From positions 17,223 to 34,384 of the forward strand of contig DHGT01000124.1 in NCBI GenBank assembly GCA_002402905.1: 17,162 nt of DNA, written 5' to 3'. Below, piece by piece: positions 13,787-17,162 of this stretch; the first letter of the stretch is position 1; the number at the start of each line of letters is the position of its first letter. A program made the position numbers and the translations under genes. The notes under the pieces were generated by a model. It searched no databases, was not told the DNA's origin, and saw only the letters and a list, made by a program, of their open reading frames with translations. This stretch comes from Desulfatitalea sp. UBA4791. Lineage in GTDB: Bacteria; Desulfobacterota; Desulfobacteria; Desulfobacterales; Desulfosarcinaceae.

Positions 13787-14319
13787 CGAATCCTCCACAA
13801 ACCCTCTTCATCAACGGCCGTCAACTCGCCTTCGAAAATGGTGAAACGCTATTGGAAGTGGCCCGCCGCCACGACATCGACATCCCCACCCTGTGCTGGC
13901 TAAAGGGGGCCACCCCCACCGGTGCCTGTCGAATTTGCGTGGTCGAAGTAGAGGGTGCACGCACCCTGCTCACCGCCTGTACCACGCCGGCCGCCCCCGG
14001 CATGGACGTGCAAACCGAATCACCCGCACAGGCTCCCGAGTGCAGGGTGGAAATCTCAATTCAGGATGCCCGCCGAATGGACATCTCCAACGGCCAGCGA
14101 ATCCGCATACGCTCCCGCCGCGGCGTTATCGTGGCCAAGGCCGCCGTTTCCAACGACATCCTGCCAGGCGTGGTTTTTATTCCGTTCCACTTTGCCGCGG
14201 CAGCCGCCAACAGGCTGACCCACGCGGCGCTGGACCCGGTTTGCCATATTCCTGAATTGAAGGTTTGCGCGGTAGGCCTCGAGCCCGCGGATGAAGCGTT
14301 AAAAAGGGGAACCGCTTGA
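13783..14319 (+). CDS. [2Fe-2S] / molybdopterin-binding-domain protein: formate dehydrogenase alpha subunit lacking its core
   Basis: This protein of 178 residues has two recognisable ends of an FdhA-type subunit. Residues 1-80 are the N-terminal [2Fe-2S] domain with C38-x10-C49-x2-C52-x13-C66 (IPTLCW, GACRICVVEVEGAR, LLTACTTP). Residues 86-172 match the C-terminal molybdopterin dinucleotide-binding domain (RVEISIQDARRM, IRSRRGVIVAKA, PGVVFIPFHF, LTHAALDPV, PELKVCAVGLE). About 600 residues normally between them, with the active-site Cys/Sec and the ferredoxins, are absent. The join falls near residues 80-85 (nt 14020-14040), in frame. It starts with ATG overlapping the previous TGA; ATG 13774 is an alternative. 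It is either a deletion remnant or a kept mini-protein. It cannot be a formate dehydrogenase by itself. Confidence 0.85.
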   Translation: MTNPPQTLFINGRQLAFENGETLLEVARRHDIDIPTLCWLKGATPTGACRICVVEVEGARTLLTACTTPAAPGMDVQTESPAQAPECRVEISIQDARRMDISNGQRIRIRSRRGVIVAKAAVSNDILPGVVFIPFHFAAAAANRLTHAALDPVCHIPELKVCAVGLEPADEALKRGTA

Positions 14320-14463
14320 GCCGAATGGCCCCGATTACAGGCCTCAAGATCCGAACTCTAGCTGTGGGCGATCAGATAGAAAAAGCCTATTGCATTTTAA
14401 TTTAATATTAAAAGTAGCGATTTGAATAATAGACTTTTCCCATGCAATAAGATCGATTTTGAA
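14320..14463. other. AT-rich junction between the FdhA-like and ModA-like fragments
   Basis: This stretch starts with a 24-codon frame (ATG 14326 to TAA 14400) reading APITGLKIRTLAVGDQIEKA near its start, which resembles the first strand of an OB-fold domain. It then turns AT-rich, with the palindrome TTTAATATTAAA at 14401-14412, before the truncated binding-protein frame opens. No ribosome site is seen. It looks like a scar joining unrelated pieces. Confidence 0.4.
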
Positions 14464-15036
14464 ATGACTGTCAACGCGAGAGAAACGGGCATGGAAAAGA
14501 TGATGTATTTCAAGCCGCTGTGCTTTACTCGCTATGTCATGGTCACGCCCAAGGGTAATCCAGCCGGCATTTCGGATATCAAAGACCTGGCCCGCCCAGG
14601 CGTCAGGGTGATTCTCGCGCCGGACGCCTCTCCTCCAGGAGGACAGGCAGCCATCGGTCTATTGAAAAAGGCCGGGGTGCTGGAACCAGCGATGAATAAC
14701 ACCGTGATCCGGGGAAGCTGCGTGCAACGTACCATGGAAGAGCTAATCGACGGCAAGGGGGATGTGTCGGTGGTAGAATTCCGGCTTACCCGTATGCCGC
14801 TTTTCCGGGACCGGTCGGAGGTCATTCCCATTCCGGCCCAATACTTTCCCCCGCCGCCGCTCACTTTCACCATCGGCGTCATGAAAGACGCCCGGGATCG
14901 TGCCCTGGCAGATCGTTATGTCGATTTTATCCTCTCAGAGGAGGGTCAATCCTTTTTTGAACAGGCCGGATTCATCCCCGCCATATCTGACGAAGGCCGT
15001 CAACTGGTTGAGACCCTGGGAGTGAAAGATGCTTGA
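14464..15036 (+). CDS. N-terminally truncated molybdate/tungstate-type (ModA/WtpA-like) solute-binding protein
   Basis: The frame encodes the second part of a periplasmic oxyanion-binding protein: FTRYVMVTPKGNPAGISDIK, GVRVILAPDASPPGGQAA, DVSVVEFRLTRMP, and a C-terminal AD.YVDFILSEEGQSFFEQAGF. Family members of about 250 residues carry a signal peptide and first lobe before this. Here about 90 residues are missing, with an in-frame stop at 14398 and only AT-rich DNA upstream. Without a signal peptide it cannot reach the periplasm in the normal way. The start is uncertain (TTG 14422, ATG 14464 or ATG 14491), none with a strong ribosome site. It overlaps the next gene by 8 nt. It is probably a pseudogene, or possibly a reused cytoplasmic half-domain. 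Confidence 0.65.
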   Translation: MTVNARETGMEKMMYFKPLCFTRYVMVTPKGNPAGISDIKDLARPGVRVILAPDASPPGGQAAIGLLKKAGVLEPAMNNTVIRGSCVQRTMEELIDGKGDVSVVEFRLTRMPLFRDRSEVIPIPAQYFPPPPLTFTIGVMKDARDRALADRYVDFILSEEGQSFFEQAGFIPAISDEGRQLVETLGVKDA

Positions 15037-15835
15037 AACAGCCAGGACGATCCCCACCGTACCGAAAAGTGCCGGTGAAAAAAAGTCTTTTGCAGGGATT
15101 GGTCTCATCTGGTGGCGCCGCTTGTGCCAAGCGGCCATCACGGCCGTCATCGGCCAATGGTCCTTTTACGGCATTTTCCGCTGCCCTTTCATCGTGCCTT
15201 ACGTTAGCTGCCAGAACTGCCCGGTCATCACCTGCCACGGCCGGCTCTTCACCGTCTTTTGGGGCTTTTGGTTGCTACTGCCTCTTTCCGTGGTGATTTT
15301 TGGAAGGGCGTTCTGCGGATGGGCCTGCCCGGGAGGCCTGGTCAATCAGTTGCTGGGGCATTTCGCGCCATTCAAACTGCGCATCCGAAACACCCTTACC
15401 CGCCTGTTTCCCTATCTGCTGCTGACCGCATCTGCCGCCGCTCTCTATGTCTGGCTGCCGGGAGGTCAGCCCCGGGAAGTAGTGCCGATTCGAGTCGGCG
15501 GATTTTTCGAATCCATCCGCTTGACCTTCGAGCACGCCAACCTCATCTGGCTCGCTCGCACTTTTGTCGTTCTGGGTTTCTTTGCCTTCGGCCTCCTGAT
15601 GGCCAATGCCTGGTGTCGTTTCGTCTGCCCAACGGGTGGGGTTCTGGAATGGATAAAACCCATTGCCCTTTTCGGGGTCTTCAAAACCGATCGCTGCAAT
15701 GATTGCAACAAGTGCATCAACGTCTGTCCAATGGGTACGCGACCAGCGGAAGCCAACTGTACCAACTGCTGCGACTGCCTTTCGGCCTGCCCCCAGGATG
15801 CCATCAAGATCGGTCGACTGCCAAAAGGACGCTAA
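15029..15835 (+). CDS. NapH/CcoG-like membrane 4Fe-4S protein
   Basis: This is a 268-residue membrane ferredoxin. About four hydrophobic segments lie at 32-50, 72-92, 126-143 and 172-193. Two membrane-border CxxxCP motifs, C96-C100 (FCGWACPGG) and C196-C200 (WCRFVCPTGG), are the signature of NapH and its relatives. Two C-terminal [4Fe-4S] motifs follow: C223-C226-C229-C233 and C244-C247-C250-C254. An extra cysteine set (C52, C61, C64, C69) precedes the second membrane segment. Family members take electrons from quinol or pass them to soluble reductases. The start is set by GGGAG six bases upstream, inside the previous gene. The next gene's ATG follows its stop directly, so it may supply low-potential electrons to the NifB-like or double-cubane-like product. 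Confidence 0.9.
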   Translation: MLETARTIPTVPKSAGEKKSFAGIGLIWWRRLCQAAITAVIGQWSFYGIFRCPFIVPYVSCQNCPVITCHGRLFTVFWGFWLLLPLSVVIFGRAFCGWACPGGLVNQLLGHFAPFKLRIRNTLTRLFPYLLLTASAAALYVWLPGGQPREVVPIRVGGFFESIRLTFEHANLIWLARTFVVLGFFAFGLLMANAWCRFVCPTGGVLEWIKPIALFGVFKTDRCNDCNKCINVCPMGTRPAEANCTNCCDCLSACPQDAIKIGRLPKGR

Positions 15836-16687
15836 ATGCATTTCCTGAATTCTCGATCCTCAATGGCTCATCATCCCTGCTTCTTTTCAAAAGACCATTC
15901 CCGGTATGGCCGCATTCACCTGCCCGTGGCACCTTCGTGCAATATTCAATGTGTCTATTGCCGGCGCGATCATGCGTGCCCCAATGAAAACCGGCCCGGT
16001 GTCTGCAGCAGGACAATAACTCCGGACGAAGCGCTGACTCGCCTGGAGATAGCCCTGGCAGCCATGCCGTACATCACCGTGGCCGGCATCGCGGGACCGG
16101 GAGATGCATTTGATGATCCGGAACTCACCCTCCGTACTTTCGAGCTGATCCGCCGTGCCCATTCCGATATCGCCTTGTGCGTCTCTACCAATGGTTTGAT
16201 GATCAAGGAGGTCATCGGCGACCTTCAGGCGCTTGACGTTCGTTTTGTCACCGTCACGATTAATGCCATCGATCCAGGCATCGGGGCACTTCTATACCAA
16301 AGGGTCCAGTTCGGGGGAAAAATGCTGCATGGCGTTGAAGCGGCACAGTTGCTGATCGACCGACAAATGGAAGCGGTTGCCTTATTGAAGGAGAAGCATT
16401 TCACGGTCAAAATCAACAGTGTGGTAGTTCCCGGTATGAACATGCATCATATCCTCTTTCTGGCCAAACGCTTGCATCGGTTGGGAGTGGATCTGATGAA
16501 CCTGCTCCCGCTCATTCCCCTGCCCGCAACACCCATGGTAAATACCGCCCCGCCATCCACATCGCAAATGAAGCGGCTTCAAATGCAGGCCGGCCGATAT
16601 GTGCCGCAAATGCGCCATTGCCAGAGGTGCCGGTCGGATGCCGTAGGCAAATTGAATGAGGATCATATGATCCGGTTCGAGTGTTGA
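15836..16687 (+). CDS. NifB-family radical SAM protein (minimal form, no NifX domain)
   Basis: The protein has 283 residues. NifB fuses two [4Fe-4S] clusters with a SAM-derived carbon into the 8Fe NifB-cofactor. Conserved points present are HHPC (C15), H21, GRIHLPVAPSCNIQCVYC with the radical SAM triad C35-C39-C42, C48 in ACPNENRPGV, GPGDAFDDPE, ALCVSTNGL (C115), NSVVVPG and the C-terminal HCQRCRSDAVG (C262, C265). All cysteine and histidine positions expected of NifB appear kept. The protein ends where the NifX-like domain would begin in longer NifBs. The ATG directly follows the previous stop, with AAAGGA seven bases before it. No nifHDK genes are in the window. It is either a true NifB for a remote system or a paralogue making a related cluster for its neighbour. 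Confidence 0.9.
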   Translation: MHFLNSRSSMAHHPCFFSKDHSRYGRIHLPVAPSCNIQCVYCRRDHACPNENRPGVCSRTITPDEALTRLEIALAAMPYITVAGIAGPGDAFDDPELTLRTFELIRRAHSDIALCVSTNGLMIKEVIGDLQALDVRFVTVTINAIDPGIGALLYQRVQFGGKMLHGVEAAQLLIDRQMEAVALLKEKHFTVKINSVVVPGMNMHHILFLAKRLHRLGVDLMNLLPLIPLPATPMVNTAPPSTSQMKRLQMQAGRYVPQMRHCQRCRSDAVGKLNEDHMIRFEC

Positions 16688-16699
16688 AGGAATTCACAT

Positions 16700-16727
16700 T
16701 TCTCATTCCCATGCGTTTGGATGAGAA
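16700..16727. repeat. Hairpin between the NifB-like and double-cubane-like genes
   Basis: TTCTCAT (16700-16706) pairs with ATGAGAA (16721-16727), extended by CC/GG across a one-base bulge. It has no T-run, so it is not a terminator. It may be an mRNA processing or stabilising site within the operon, or an operator. Confidence 0.3.
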
Positions 16728-16750
16728 TACTCAGAAAGGAAATTATCATC

Positions 16751-17162
16751 ATGAGCGACAATTACCGTTCCATGTGGACCGAGCTGGGCCTTGATCTGGA
16801 ATCCCACGATGCGTTGCTGGGTGTCCTGGGTAATGCCTACCAGGAGATCTATCTGTCGCAAAAAAACCGCCTCGAGGGCATGGCCTATTTCGATTTCGTC
16901 ATGAGCGAAGTGCACGGTCTGCGCATCAAGGAGTTGATGGATGAAAAGGCCGCCGGACGCAAAATCGTCGGCTCCTACTGCGTGTTCGTCCCCGAAGAGC
17001 TGGTACTGGCGGCCAACGCCACCCTGGTGGGTCTCTGTTCGGGTGCCGATTTCGCCGTGGAGGAGGTGGAAAAATTGCTGCCGCGCAACACCTGCGCCCT
17101 GATCAAGTCTTCGTTCGGGTTCAAGCTGGGCAAGGTGTGCCCCTACCTGGAGAGCGCGGACA
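16751..17162 (+). CDS. 2-hydroxyacyl-CoA dehydratase-family protein, probable double-cubane-cluster reductase (partial, 3' end beyond window)
   Basis: The first 137 codons are present and the frame runs off the right edge. The sequence belongs to the HgdB/BcrC-type (HGD-D) fold: the N-terminal helix region ELGLDLESHDALLGVL, QEIYLSQKNRLEGMAYFDFV, EVHGLRIKEL, then VGSYCVFVPEELVLAANA, VGLCSGADF and LPRNTCALIKSSFGFKLGKV followed by CPYLESAD. C77, C96, C115 and C130 are visible. This N-terminal layout fits the single-subunit double-cubane cluster proteins of anaerobes, which hold an [8Fe-9S] cluster and reduce small molecules such as acetylene, better than two-subunit dehydratases. AGAAAGGA lies upstream of the ATG. 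A dedicated ATP-dependent activase gene would be expected nearby. The fold is confident; the subgroup is less so. Confidence 0.8.
   Translation, partial: MSDNYRSMWTELGLDLESHDALLGVLGNAYQEIYLSQKNRLEGMAYFDFVMSEVHGLRIKELMDEKAAGRKIVGSYCVFVPEELVLAANATLVGLCSGADFAVEEVEKLLPRNTCALIKSSFGFKLGKVCPYLESAD

Overview
The window most likely comes from a sulfate-reducing deltaproteobacterium of the Desulfobacterales (Desulfosarcina/Desulfococcus type). The evidence is the complete dissimilatory adenylylsulfate reductase pair aprB-aprA followed on the same strand by qmoA-qmoB-qmoC, together with several HdrD/MvhD-type redox proteins typical of these anaerobes. The taxonomic call is inferred from gene content and was not checked against a database.

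Minus strand, read right to left: aprB (9626-9189), aprA (9129-7150), a 381-nt spacer with a strong intrinsic terminator and other inverted repeats, then qmoA (6768-5491), qmoB (5480-3144) and qmoC (3077-1917), each with a good Shine-Dalgarno sequence. A GC-rich hairpin follows qmoC. Then come a PAS-AAA+-Fis sigma-54 activator with an altered Walker B motif and, overlapping it by 4 nt, a small NifX-type protein. AprBA reduces APS to sulfite and AMP. QmoABC is its membrane quinone-interacting partner.

The 968 nt between aprB and the rightward genes hold no confident gene. They contain an AT-rich aprB leader, a minus-strand terminator-like hairpin, several palindromes and a possible decayed racemase fragment.

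Plus strand, 10595 to the right edge: an HdrD-like two-[4Fe-4S]/CCG protein, two tandem MvhD-family proteins, a RelE/ParE-like small protein, an A-type (IscA/HesB) Fe-S protein, and a 178-residue protein that joins the N-terminal [2Fe-2S] domain and the C-terminal molybdopterin-binding domain of a formate dehydrogenase alpha subunit with the catalytic core missing. After an AT-rich scar come an N-terminally truncated molybdate/tungstate-type binding protein, a NapH-like membrane ferredoxin, a NifB-family radical SAM protein, and the start (137 codons) of a 2-hydroxyacyl-CoA dehydratase-family protein that best resembles double-cubane [8Fe-9S] cluster reductases.

The most interesting unit is the right-hand end. 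NifB, which in nitrogenase biology builds an 8Fe core, sits directly upstream of a double-cubane-type reductase and downstream of a membrane electron carrier, with no nitrogenase structural genes in view. A NifX-type carrier lies at the far left of the window. This could be a cofactor-building and reductase system unrelated to N2 fixation, but that is a hypothesis.
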